A stretch of DNA of 64,000 bases. Source: JAFDYH01 sp049840875 (lineage in GTDB: Bacteria; Bacteroidota; Bacteroidia; Chitinophagales; Chitinophagaceae). The notes below the pieces were generated by a model that had not been told where the DNA came from, searched no databases, and saw only the letters and a list, made by a program, of their open reading frames with translations. The first letter of the stretch is position 1. Every line of letters begins with the position of its first letter. The stretch is taken from NCBI GenBank assembly GCA_049840875.1, contig JASGJE010000011.1, forward strand, positions 62,001-126,000. Direction: 5' to 3'. Made by a program: the position numbers and the translations under genes. This document shows, piece by piece, positions 15,809 through 23,489 of the stretch.

Positions 15809-16717
15809 ATGTCATTAATGAAGCCGATCGATTTCCATAGCATAAGCCTTGATCCACTGTTTTTCAATTACTCCTGCAATAACGATGTTGATTTTTTTAT
15901 CCTCCGGCTTGATAAAATGCATGATGAAATCTCCGGCAATAAATGGTTCAAACTACGATACTATGTTGATGATGCCATAGCACAACATAAACAAACAATT
16001 ATCACTTTCGGCGGCGCATGGTCGAATCATTTGCTTGCAACTGCCGCTTATTGCCAATCAAAAAACTTAACCGCTGTTGGTATTGTACGGGGAGAAAAAC
16101 CCGCTTATTTATCATACACATTGAAAAGAGCTGGTGAACTGGGAATGAAATTATTCTTTGTTTCCCGGAACGATTTCCAGGAAAAAATCATGCCAGCAGA
16201 ATTAAAGGCAATTTCAGATGATGCTTATATCATCGATGAAGGAGGCTATGGGATGAAAGGAACAGATGGGGCGGCAACAATCAGTCGCTATTATAAGGAA
16301 AATGAGTTTTCACATATTTGTTGCGCAGTTGGCACAGGAACGATGGTTGCCGGATTGATAAAAGCTTCGACACCTCAACAAACCATTACCGGTTTCAGCG
16401 TCTTAAAAAATAACCGGAGTATTGAAAAAGAAATAACTACTCTATTGACAAATGAGAAAATCAACAATCATTCAATCATTCATGATTACCATTTTGGAGG
16501 TTATGCAAAAAAAAATCACTTACTGATTGAATTCATGAACCGGTTCTACAGCGAAACAAGTATTCCTACTGACTTTGTTTACACCGCCAAGATGGTTTAT
16601 GGTGTATTTGATCTCGCGAATAAGAATTTTTTCGCTCCCGGCAGTCGTGTTTTGCTTATCCACAGTGGTGGATTACAGGGGAACAATTCCCTGCCACAGG
16701 GAACGTTAATCTTCTGA
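15809..16717 (+). CDS. PLP-dependent ACC deaminase / D-cysteine desulfhydrase family protein
   Basis: A fold-type II PLP enzyme of 302 residues. GNKWFKLRYY (about residues 43-52) holds the Schiff-base lysine (GNK). ITFGGAWSNHLLATA is the phosphate/substrate loop of ACC deaminases and D-cysteine desulfhydrases, and CCAVGTGTMVAGL binds the cofactor phosphate. Members act on ACC, D-cysteine or similar amino acids. Sequence alone does not separate these, and most bacterial homologues of this length act as D-cysteine desulfhydrases. The ATG at 15818 is an alternative start. Divergent from the nucleotidyltransferase. Confidence 0.85.
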   Translation: MSLMKPIDFHSISLDPLFFNYSCNNDVDFFILRLDKMHDEISGNKWFKLRYYVDDAIAQHKQTIITFGGAWSNHLLATAAYCQSKNLTAVGIVRGEKPAYLSYTLKRAGELGMKLFFVSRNDFQEKIMPAELKAISDDAYIIDEGGYGMKGTDGAATISRYYKENEFSHICCAVGTGTMVAGLIKASTPQQTITGFSVLKNNRSIEKEITTLLTNEKINNHSIIHDYHFGGYAKKNHLLIEFMNRFYSETSIPTDFVYTAKMVYGVFDLANKNFFAPGSRVLLIHSGGLQGNNSLPQGTLIF

Positions 16718-16736
16718 TTTTTTCCACTATGACAGT

Positions 16737-16744
16737 TATATTTG
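16737..16744 (+). promoter_or_regulatory. -7 promoter element of the 16788 gene
   Basis: TATATTTG matches TAnnTTTG exactly, with CTG instead of TTG 20 nt upstream (16714-16716). It lies 43 nt before the start codon. Confidence 0.45.
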
Positions 16745-16787
16745 TAGAATTAATAAAAGAATCCGATTCCTTTTCCGTTATAGAAAC

Positions 16788-17591
16788 ATGAAAAAATTCC
16801 TGTCCCTTACATTGTTATTTTGCAGCATTGGCTTCTTCGCATTGGCGCAGGATACACTTCCTAAATTCAACGTGAAAAATATCGGCAATAAGCACATCGT
16901 AATCGGGTGGAAAAACAACTATGACGTTGTAAAACAAATCAGCATTCAACGCTCTCCGGATAGTTTAAAAAATTTTAAAACCATTCTTTCTGTAGCTGAT
17001 CCAATGGCAAAAGAGAATGGTTTCGCTGATACAAAAGCGCCGTCAGATAATCTATTCTATCGCCTTTTTATTGTGCTCGATAATGGCGGTTTTGTCTTTA
17101 CAGAATCGAAGCGGCCTTTTTTAGATTCACAAATTGTTATTGTAAAAACAAAACAACCCGAACAACTGCAGCAACAACAACAACCAATACAGGAGCAGGT
17201 GAAAGAACCGGAACCAGAAAATACTATTCCTTCTTTAGTAAAAGATAAAAATAAAACTGAAAAACTGGAACCCGGCGCTACACCATCTGTCACTAACCGG
17301 GAAATCAATAGTAACAAACCAAATATCAATGTATTTGTGCCATCAATGCATGTATATACTTATAAAGATGGCAACGTCCGCATCGTTTTGCCGGAAGGCG
17401 ACGACAAAAAATACAGCATTAAATTTTTTGATGAGGAAAACAGTTTTGTTTTTGAAATAAAAGAGATCAGGCAAACACCTGTTTTATTGGATAAGGCAAA
17501 CTTCTATCACGCCGGATGGTTCAAATTTGAATTGTACGAAGATGGCAAATTGATAGAGAAGAATAAATTCAGGATTACGAAAGACTTTTAA
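16788..17591 (+). CDS. Secreted protein of unknown function with FN3-like region
   Basis: A 267-residue product. A signal peptide (MKKFLSLTLLFCSIGFFALAQ) is followed by a beta-rich domain (about 25-115) with fibronectin-III-like spacing (IGWKNNYDVVKQISIQRSPD, then NLFYRLFIVLDNGG). A glutamine/proline/glutamate-rich linker (about 124-170) leads to a second small beta-rich C-terminal domain. I do not recognise a named family. Probably periplasmic or surface exposed. It lies alone between the PLP enzyme gene and an octad repeat region. Confidence 0.75.
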   Translation: MKKFLSLTLLFCSIGFFALAQDTLPKFNVKNIGNKHIVIGWKNNYDVVKQISIQRSPDSLKNFKTILSVADPMAKENGFADTKAPSDNLFYRLFIVLDNGGFVFTESKRPFLDSQIVIVKTKQPEQLQQQQQPIQEQVKEPEPENTIPSLVKDKNKTEKLEPGATPSVTNREINSNKPNINVFVPSMHVYTYKDGNVRIVLPEGDDKKYSIKFFDEENSFVFEIKEIRQTPVLLDKANFYHAGWFKFELYEDGKLIEKNKFRITKDF

Positions 17592-17597
17592 AACGAT

Positions 17598-17680
17598 ATT
17601 GTTATGTGGTTATATTGTTTGATTGTTACGGTAACGCTAGCAATAAAACAATATAACAATTAAACCATACAACAAACACA
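17598..17680. repeat. Octad-phased repeats in inverted arrangement
   Basis: ATTGTTAT, GTGGTTAT, ATTGTTTG and ATTGTTAC on the left are mirrored on the right by CAATAAAA, CAATATAA and CAATTAAA, each with an 8-nt period. The two halves can fold on each other between two convergent genes. No T-run or obvious terminator loop is present. Confidence 0.55.
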
Positions 17681-17682
17681 AA

Positions 17683-18438
17683 TTAATCACTACCGCTTTT
17701 CGTAACTAACTCCACATTAAACACTCTCTCAAAATTTTTTTTGACTCTTTCTTTTACTTCTTCAAAATCCATTTCTCTGCCCAGCTCCTTTTGCAATGAA
17801 GTGACTTGTTTATTCTCAATACCGCAAGGAATAATATTGTTGAAATAAGAAAGATCAGTGTTCACATTAAATGCAAATCCATGCATAGTGATCCACCGGC
17901 TGCAACGCACGCCGATAGCGCAAATTTTTCTTTCCTTTCCTATCACACCTGGATCAATCCAGACGCCCGTTTCTCCCTGTGACCGTTCTCCTTTTATTCC
18001 ATAATCTCCCAAAGTGAGAATAATGACTTCCTCAATATTGCGAAGATATTTGCCTATATCGGTAGTAAATTTTTCGAGATCAAGAATGGGGTATCCGACA
18101 ATTTGTTGAAGTCCATGGAAAGTAATATCACCTCCCCTGTTCGTTTTATAAAATTGAATACCGTTTTGCTCCAGTTCCGGTTCATTCATCAATAAATTAC
18201 TGATATCACCGCTCTTGCCCAGTGTATACACAGGCGGATGCTGCACAAAAAGTAAATAATGCTTAGTGTCAGAAACAGACCCAAGGACTTCAACTATTTC
18301 ATTTGATCCAGCCAATTGCCAATTGGTAATTGCCGACTTAACTCGAACATTCTCTTGCAATAAAGCTTCCTGGTAATCCCATGCGATTTTGTAATCAAGA
18401 ACACCCAGCTCTCTGAATATAACTTCCTGCTTTTTCAT
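17683..18438 (-). CDS. lipB: Octanoyl-[acyl carrier protein]:protein octanoyltransferase
   Basis: Transfers octanoyl groups from acyl carrier protein to lipoyl domains, the first step of protein lipoylation. The 251-residue protein shows QHPPVYTLGKSG, RGGDITFHGLQQIVGYPILDL (the RGGxxTxHGxGQ block), the lysine-bearing block KICAIGVRCSRWITMHGFAFNV and the catalytic-cysteine block IPCGIENKQVTSL. The ATG at 18438 is preferred over TTG 18444, because the promoter -7 box ends only 5 nt before the latter. Divergent from the pseudouridine synthase. Confidence 0.92.
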   Translation of the reverse strand: MKKQEVIFRELGVLDYKIAWDYQEALLQENVRVKSAITNWQLAGSNEIVEVLGSVSDTKHYLLFVQHPPVYTLGKSGDISNLLMNEPELEQNGIQFYKTNRGGDITFHGLQQIVGYPILDLEKFTTDIGKYLRNIEEVIILTLGDYGIKGERSQGETGVWIDPGVIGKERKICAIGVRCSRWITMHGFAFNVNTDLSYFNNIIPCGIENKQVTSLQKELGREMDFEEVKERVKKNFERVFNVELVTKSGSD

Positions 18439-18448
18439 TTTCAATCTG

Positions 18449-18456
18449 CAAATTTA
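18449..18456 (-). promoter_or_regulatory. -7 promoter element of lipB
   Basis: The minus-strand TAAATTTG fits TAnnTTTG and ends 10 nt before the lipB ATG, leaving almost no untranslated leader. Confidence 0.5.
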
Positions 18457-18477
18457 CCACTATGCGGACACATCTGC

Positions 18478-18485
18478 TACCTTTG
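18478..18485 (+). promoter_or_regulatory. -7 promoter element of the pseudouridine synthase gene
   Basis: TACCTTTG fits TAnnTTTG and lies 24 nt before the ATG at 18510. It supports that start over the ATG at 18462, which is upstream of the box. Confidence 0.5.
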
Positions 18486-18509
18486 CCGCAACTACAAATT
18501 TCAGGGACA

Positions 18510-19562
18510 ATGACCAACGAGACTGGTAATAATGATAAAGAGTTGCAGGACAGCGTGGATGATCTCTATGAACGCTTCAACTTTACAGCCGACAAAGGCC
18601 AGGAACCGTATCGCATTGATAAATTCCTGATGAACCGCATTGAAGGGGCAACCAGAAATAAGTTGCAGCAGGCCATTAACTCGGGGCTTGTGCAGGTAAA
18701 CGGAAAAGAAGTAAGACCGAACTATAAAGTAAAAGCCTTTGATGAAATCCTGGTTTATTCGGACATGAACCCGGAAGAAACAGATGTGGTTCCCGAAAAT
18801 CTACCGTTGGATATTGTTCATGAAGATGAAGACATCATTATTGTAAATAAACCAGCGGGACTGGTGGTACATCCTGGCAGTGGAAATTATTCCGGCACAT
18901 TACTCAATGGCGTAGCATATTATCTTCAGCATCAGAATGCTTCTATCAATGAAGAATTGCTGCCACGCTACGGACTTGTTCATCGCATTGATAAGAATAC
19001 AAGTGGCTTGCTGGCTCTTGCAAAAACACACAGAGCAATGAGTTTTCTTGCAAAGCAATTCTATGATCATTCAGTAAATAGAAAGTATGTTGCTCTCGTG
19101 TGGGGAGATTTTAAAGAAGATAGCGGAACAATTGAAGCACATGTTGGCCGCAACCTCCGATCGAGAAAATTATTTGAAGCTTACCCCGAAGGTGACCACG
19201 GTAAAGAAGCAATCACTCACTATAAAGTCCTTGAACGATTCAATTATGTTACATTGGTTGAGTGTGTCCTTGAAACCGGGCGTACTCACCAGATCCGTGT
19301 GCATATGAAATTCATTGGGCATCCGCTATTTGCGGATGATACATATGGTGGTGACAAGATTGTAAAAGGTACTGTTTATGCAAAGTATAAGCAGTTTGTT
19401 GAGAATTGTTTTGCCATTTGCCCGAGGCAGGCGCTGCATGCAAAAACACTTGGCTTTGTACATCCATCCACAGGGAAAGAAATTTTTTTCAATAGCGAAA
19501 TACCTGAAGATATGAGCCGGGTGATTGAGAAGTGGAGAGATTATGTGAAGACGCGAATTTAA
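18510..19562 (+). CDS. RluD-family 23S rRNA pseudouridine synthase
   Basis: Converts uridine to pseudouridine in large-subunit rRNA. The 350-residue product has an N-terminal S4 RNA-binding domain (RIDKFLMNRIEGATRNKLQQ, about residues 30-75) and the RsuA/RluA catalytic domain with the active-site aspartate in GLVHRIDKNTSGLLALAKT. C-terminal GRTHQIRVHMKFIGHPLFAD completes the signature. The length and S4 domain favour RluD (positions 1911/1915/1917 in E. coli numbering), but RluA-family members are hard to separate. The start at 18510 avoids overlapping the promoter. Confidence 0.9.
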   Translation: MTNETGNNDKELQDSVDDLYERFNFTADKGQEPYRIDKFLMNRIEGATRNKLQQAINSGLVQVNGKEVRPNYKVKAFDEILVYSDMNPEETDVVPENLPLDIVHEDEDIIIVNKPAGLVVHPGSGNYSGTLLNGVAYYLQHQNASINEELLPRYGLVHRIDKNTSGLLALAKTHRAMSFLAKQFYDHSVNRKYVALVWGDFKEDSGTIEAHVGRNLRSRKLFEAYPEGDHGKEAITHYKVLERFNYVTLVECVLETGRTHQIRVHMKFIGHPLFADDTYGGDKIVKGTVYAKYKQFVENCFAICPRQALHAKTLGFVHPSTGKEIFFNSEIPEDMSRVIEKWRDYVKTRI

Positions 19563-19600
19563 TGGTTGAATTGTTTAATGGTTATATTGTTATCGTGAAT
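19561..19600. repeat. Octad-phased repeat after the pseudouridine synthase gene
   Basis: Units AATGGTTG, AATTGTTT, AATGGTTA and TATTGTTA repeat every 8 nt in the gap between two convergent genes. They start at the stop codon. Confidence 0.5.
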
Positions 19601-19602
19601 TT

Positions 19603-20544
19603 CTATTTCACAAAATCAAATAATGTCGCTGTAAAACTACCTCGTTCCCTTTTCTTGAAAGCGACATCCCATGTTCCTTTATATCGCAGTGTTTTAGGGA
19701 CAAGATATTCACCAATCTTCGTCATTTGTACTTCCATGTGTACATCAAAATCATAAACCGGAGTATTATAACTTAAATCATAATTACGTGCTACAACTTC
19801 CATTGTCTTTACATTGAACCATGTGATCATATTGTCGATTACTATATTGTCTTTTTCCTCAGCCGTAAGATCGTCTTTATGTTTTATTGAAAATACATAG
19901 CAGGCAGAGCCTTCATTATCGCCATAGTCAATGGAAAAATCATAGTAGCGGGCAATCTCAGGATCGAAAATATTTATCTTGTCTCCGATAAATGGAATAC
20001 CGGGAATTTTTTTTCCGGGATTAAAAAACAGCATCTTTAATTGCTCTTTATGTTTTTCAATTCCGCTTTTCGACTTTGGGTTTAATTCAACACCTTTTAC
20101 AATATTGTCTTCACCGCATATTTTTCCTTTCGTAAAAAAAAGTCCGGCATACAATTGCGCAGTATAATAGTTATAATTCTTATCGTCATCATAAAAATCA
20201 CCCGTCGTATTTTCTTCCAGTATATCCATTGTGCGACAACCTGCAGCAATGTTCTGTCTTGTCTTGCTATGCATCGATGCTTTTAATCCGCCTTTCTTAT
20301 CGCTCATTTGTATATCATTCAGCGATGTAAAACCAAGGATATGCAGGTTACGAAAGGCTTTATAGAAAGTTGTGTCATTCTTTACCCGTTCAATGAATTT
20401 CGCAACGTTAATATCAGATCGCATCACAACCTCGGAAAGGTTGATCATTTTGGAAAGCCGTTCATTATCAAGTGAATCTTCCTTTTGCGCCAGCAAAGAA
20501 GAAATTGAAATAAGTGTCAGGATAAATGAAAAAAAATATCGCAT
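19603..20544 (-). CDS. Secreted protein of unknown function
   Basis: A 313-residue product with a signal peptide (MRYFFSFILTLISISSLLAQ) and no membrane segment afterwards. The mature protein is acidic and beta-rich, with repeated YDFS/YDL strands and a basic C-terminal TWDVAFKKRERGSFTATLFDF. No named family is recognised. Its start is 2 nt from the def stop codon, so it is co-transcribed with the deformylase gene. Confidence 0.72.
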   Translation of the reverse strand: MRYFFSFILTLISISSLLAQKEDSLDNERLSKMINLSEVVMRSDINVAKFIERVKNDTTFYKAFRNLHILGFTSLNDIQMSDKKGGLKASMHSKTRQNIAAGCRTMDILEENTTGDFYDDDKNYNYYTAQLYAGLFFTKGKICGEDNIVKGVELNPKSKSGIEKHKEQLKMLFFNPGKKIPGIPFIGDKINIFDPEIARYYDFSIDYGDNEGSACYVFSIKHKDDLTAEEKDNIVIDNMITWFNVKTMEVVARNYDLSYNTPVYDFDVHMEVQMTKIGEYLVPKTLRYKGTWDVAFKKRERGSFTATLFDFVK

Positions 20545-20546
20545 GG

Positions 20547-21128
20547 CTATTTCTTTGGAAACAGCATCTTATAATCTACATTAATCTTCCCTTTTGAAAT
20601 ATCATCGAGTTTACCCTTCATCAACTTACGTTTAAGGGGAGAAATATGATCAATAAATAATTTACCATCGATATGGTCATACTCATGAAGGATAACTCTC
20701 GCAGTTAATCCACGAAATGTTTGCGTATGTTGCTCAAAATTTTCATCGACATACTCAAGCGTAACGGTTTCATGCCGGGTAATGTCTTCGCGTATTTTAG
20801 GAATACTCAGACATCCTTCGTTATACGCCCATTCTTCCCCATCCAGTTCGCTGATGTGTGCGTTGATGAATACCTGCTTCAGGCCGGGTGCATCGGGATA
20901 ATTTTTTCGTTCATCCTCATCCATGTTGTTAAACATCTGTACGGTGTCAATCATAAAGAGTCGGATATCCTTATTGATCTGTGGCGCCGCAAGCCCTACT
21001 CCGCTACTGCCATACATAGTTTCCCACATGTCGTCTATCAGCTTTGCAAGATTCGGATAATCAGGTGTTATATCCTCTGCTATCTTTCTCAAAACAGGAT
21101 GTCCATATGCAACGATCGGAAGAATCAA
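20547..21128 (-). CDS. def: Peptide deformylase
   Basis: Metalloenzyme that removes the formyl group from the initiator methionine of nascent proteins. All three class motifs are visible in 193 residues: GVGLAAPQI, EGCLSIP and HEYDHIDGKLFIDHI, the last supplying two metal-ligand histidines and the catalytic glutamate. The EGCLSIP cysteine is the third ligand. The insert NMDEDERKNYPDAPGLKQ is usual for Bacteroidota. It is the first gene of a two-gene operon with its own promoter at 21171-21201. Confidence 0.95.
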   Translation of the reverse strand: MILPIVAYGHPVLRKIAEDITPDYPNLAKLIDDMWETMYGSSGVGLAAPQINKDIRLFMIDTVQMFNNMDEDERKNYPDAPGLKQVFINAHISELDGEEWAYNEGCLSIPKIREDITRHETVTLEYVDENFEQHTQTFRGLTARVILHEYDHIDGKLFIDHISPLKRKLMKGKLDDISKGKINVDYKMLFPKK

Positions 21129-21170
21129 TTTTAAACCAGTTTAGATTTTTAGATGTATTTTTTGCAACTG

Positions 21171-21201
21171 CAAATTTACCACATGGAGGCGAATGAACCA
21201 A
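21171..21201 (-). promoter_or_regulatory. Promoter of def
   Basis: The minus strand carries TTG (21201-21199), a 20-nt spacer and TAAATTTG (21178-21171), the exact Bacteroidota pattern. The start codon lies 42 nt downstream. Confidence 0.65.
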
Positions 21202-21203
21202 TA

Positions 21204-21620
21204 TCAGCCGTTAATGCTTCGCATATAATCCTGCAACAGAATAGTGGCCGCTATCTCATCAACCAGCGCTTTATTCTGACGTTGCTTCTTTTTCAATCCC
21301 ATTTCGAGCATGGAATCTTTTGCCATCTTCGAGGTAAACCGTTCGTCTACTCTTTTTATCGGTATTGCGGGGAAATTCTTTTGCAAATCCTTAATACATT
21401 TTTCAACGAGTGGCGTAGCATGCGTATCAGTATCGTCCCAGTTCTTCGGTTCTCCGATAATAATTAATTCTACCCGTTCTCTTGCAAAATAGTCTTTGAG
21501 AAATGGAATTAATTGTTTCGATTCGACGGTCGTCAAACCAGATGCGATGATCTGCAATGGATCCGTAACAGCAATACCTGTTCGTTTGAGACCATAATCA
21601 ATAGAGAGAATACGGGGCAT
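21204..21620 (-). CDS. ruvX: Putative pre-16S rRNA nuclease / Holliday junction resolvase-like protein YqgF
   Basis: A 138-residue RNase H-like fold nuclease of the YqgF/RuvX family, implicated in 16S rRNA 5' maturation. Motifs are SIDYGLKRTGIAV at the N-terminus, IGEPKNWD in the middle, and DERFTSKMA with the acidic residue near the C-terminus (about 95-103). The ATG at 21620 is chosen because MPRILSIDYG is the usual beginning. The upstream ATG adds residues read from a simple repeat. Confidence 0.9.
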   Translation of the reverse strand: MPRILSIDYGLKRTGIAVTDPLQIIASGLTTVESKQLIPFLKDYFARERVELIIIGEPKNWDDTDTHATPLVEKCIKDLQKNFPAIPIKRVDERFTSKMAKDSMLEMGLKKKQRQNKALVDEIAATILLQDYMRSING

Positions 21621-21644
21621 AAAATGAAAAGTGAAAAGCAAAAA

Positions 21645-21664
21645 CCTGCCTGCCGGCAGGCAGG
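21645..21664. repeat. 20-bp perfect palindrome
   Basis: CCTGCCTGCCGGCAGGCAGG reads the same on both strands. It lies between ruvX and the prenyltransferase gene, next to heptad-type A-rich repeats (21614-21645). Such GC-rich palindromes are frequent dispersed elements in Bacteroidota intergenic DNA. No T-run follows on either side. Confidence 0.65.
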
Positions 21665-21717
21665 GTAAAAAATAAAAAATTTTGCGGCGGAAAATTATCG
21701 TTTTTTCCGCTTCACTT

Positions 21718-22707
21718 TTAATTTAAAAAAAGATCTGCGATTACAAAAGCAGCGAACACTACAGAAGCGATCCCATTCGCCGTCATAAAAGCAAGATTTA
21801 CTCTTCGTAAATCTGTTGGTTTTACAATTGAATGCTGGTAGATAAGCATGCCAGCAAAAACCGTAACGCCGATCCAGTACAACCAATGAAAATGACCGTA
21901 AACGCCGGCAACGATTACACAAATACCGCTTAATAAATGTAATAATTCAGATACTCTTAGTCCATTCCTCTTTCCCAGCCATGCAGGAATAGAATGAAGC
22001 TGCTGCGATTTATCAAATTCCTCGTCCTGCAACGCATAAATAATATCAAAGCCACTTACCCAAAAAATAACAGCAAATGAAAATAACAATGGTAATAAGC
22101 TAAATTTTCCTGTTACAGCAAGATAAGCGCCAATTGGCGCCAGCGACAATCCGATTCCTAATATTAAGTGACAAAGTGGTGTAAATCGTTTTGTATAGCT
22201 ATAGCCTAATACAACTAATAAGGCCACAGGCGATAAGTAAAAACAAATTCTGTTTATAAAAAACGTACAGGCAACAAACAACACGCAATTGACAATAGTA
22301 AATAGTAAAACATTGTTTGCTTTGAGAATACCAGCCGGAATTTCCCTTATGGCTGTTCTTGGGTTTTTCGCATCAAACGCCCTGTCAAGGTAACGATTGA
22401 AAGACATCGCAGCGCTACGGGCGAAAATCATGCAAAGAAGAACCAAAATGAAATACTTTAAAACAGTCCAAATATCTGCATTTCCAAATGCAACTTCACT
22501 TAGCAAAGAATGTTTCGCAAACGGAAGATTTCCCGAATCCAAATCCAACTGAAGAGCTATTGTTTTATTCAGGTTCCATTGGCCATTTCCATAAATCGTA
22601 GTTGATAGACCATAAAGGCCAAGGAAAAAACCAATCATTGCAAAAGGCATCGCGAAAATGGTATGCGAAAACTTAATAAGGCTCAGATATTTTTTTACGG
22701 TACTCAT
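21718..22707 (-). CDS. UbiA-family prenyltransferase (probable menaquinone pathway)
   Basis: Polytopic inner-membrane enzyme of 329 residues that attaches a polyprenyl chain to an aromatic acceptor. The first aspartate-rich motif is NRYLDRAFDAKNPRTAIREI and the second is YALQDEEFDKSQQL. About eight hydrophobic segments are present. Bacteroidota make menaquinone rather than ubiquinone, and the NPRTAxREIPAG signature is shared with UbiA/MqnP-type enzymes, so a role in a menaquinone or futalosine route is likely but unproven. An insert of about 45 residues after the first helix is notable. Confidence 0.85.
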   Translation of the reverse strand: MSTVKKYLSLIKFSHTIFAMPFAMIGFFLGLYGLSTTIYGNGQWNLNKTIALQLDLDSGNLPFAKHSLLSEVAFGNADIWTVLKYFILVLLCMIFARSAAMSFNRYLDRAFDAKNPRTAIREIPAGILKANNVLLFTIVNCVLFVACTFFINRICFYLSPVALLVVLGYSYTKRFTPLCHLILGIGLSLAPIGAYLAVTGKFSLLPLLFSFAVIFWVSGFDIIYALQDEEFDKSQQLHSIPAWLGKRNGLRVSELLHLLSGICVIVAGVYGHFHWLYWIGVTVFAGMLIYQHSIVKPTDLRRVNLAFMTANGIASVVFAAFVIADLFLN

Positions 22708-22717
22708 TTCATTCTAA

Positions 22718-22757
22718 TTTCACGCAAAGGCAGCAAAGGTGCAACGAGGCAAAGAGA
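22718..22757. repeat. GCAAAGG-type phased repeat
   Basis: Degenerate units of CAAAGG (CGCAAAGG, CAGCAAAGG, TGCAACGAGG, CAAAGAG) lie in the gap upstream of the prenyltransferase gene, resembling the dispersed CGCAAAG repeats of Bacteroidota genomes. Confidence 0.45.
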
Positions 22758-22779
22758 TTTCCCAAAAATCTAATTAATC

Positions 22780-23307
22780 CTACAAAATCCTGGTTCTGAC
22801 AATCTCCCACAACACCACTCCAGCCGCCGTTGCAATATTCAGTGAGTGCTTCATTCCTAATTGCGGAATTTCAATCGTTCCGTCGCAAAGTTGAATCGTG
22901 TTTTGCTCAACACCTGTTACCTCGTTTCCAAAAATGACAGCGATTTTATTATCATTAATAGCAAACTTTTCCAGTGAAATACTATTCTCCACCTGCTCAA
23001 CAGCGAATATTTTATATTGTTCATTTCTCAGTTCTGTGATTGCTGCTTCCGCATTGTTGAAATGTTTCCAATGCACTGTATCTTCTGCACCAAGCGCCGT
23101 CTTCTTGATTTCTTTATGGGGAGGCCTGGCGGAGTAGCCACAGATATAAATAGCCTCAATCAGGAAAGCATCGGCAGTACGAAAAACGCTACCGATGTTG
23201 TAAGCACTCCGTATGTTTTCCAATACTGCAATTACGGGAATTTTATCAGCCTGTTTGAACTCATCCATCGATTTACGGTTCAGCTCCGCCATGCTCAGTT
23301 TTCGCAT
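22780..23307 (-). CDS. SPOUT (TrmH/SpoU) family RNA methyltransferase
   Basis: S-adenosylmethionine-dependent RNA 2'-O-methyltransferase of 175 residues. The three SPOUT motifs are NIRSAYNIGSVFRTAD (motif 1), IFGNEVTGV (motif 2) and IPQLGMKHSLNIATAAGVVL (motif 3, forming the trefoil knot). The target RNA is not determined by sequence. The N-terminus MRKLSMAELNRKS is typical for Bacteroidota homologues, so the ATG at 23307 is kept. The -7 box lies only 4 nt upstream, which suggests a leaderless message. Confidence 0.9.
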   Translation of the reverse strand: MRKLSMAELNRKSMDEFKQADKIPVIAVLENIRSAYNIGSVFRTADAFLIEAIYICGYSARPPHKEIKKTALGAEDTVHWKHFNNAEAAITELRNEQYKIFAVEQVENSISLEKFAINDNKIAVIFGNEVTGVEQNTIQLCDGTIEIPQLGMKHSLNIATAAGVVLWEIVRTRIL

Positions 23308-23311
23308 GGCG

Positions 23312-23319
23312 CAAAAGTA
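23312..23319 (-). promoter_or_regulatory. -7 promoter element of the SPOUT methyltransferase gene
   Basis: The minus-strand TACTTTTG matches TAnnTTTG and ends 4 nt before the ATG at 23307. Transcription would begin at or within the start codon. Confidence 0.5.
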
Positions 23320-23476
23320 CTGCTTATGGAAAAAATGACTTGAATTTTGTGTTGGCGTTTACACCATAATAAGGATAATGTCTATCTAAAAATTTGTCAG
23401 AAAAGTCTGCAGCAAAAAACATGGAAATGTGGGGTGTTTGTGGATTGAAAAAGCAATGATTCACTATGAAAGCTGT

Positions 23477-23484
23477 TATTTTTG
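23477..23484 (+). promoter_or_regulatory. -7 promoter element of mutS
   Basis: TATTTTTG fits TAnnTTTG and ends 5 nt before the ATG at 23490. The upstream ATG at 23466 would precede the transcription start, so it is not used. Confidence 0.5.
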
Positions 23485-23489
23485 CCGCT

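Noticed and set aside
20721..21134. Plus-strand open frame of 137 codons opposite def
   Set aside because: Antisense to the peptide deformylase, whose motifs are complete; composition is that of a reverse-complement shadow.
21645..21664. Palindrome as transcription terminator
   Set aside because: No T-run on either side, and the stem has no loop-forming spacer; it looks like a dispersed palindromic repeat.
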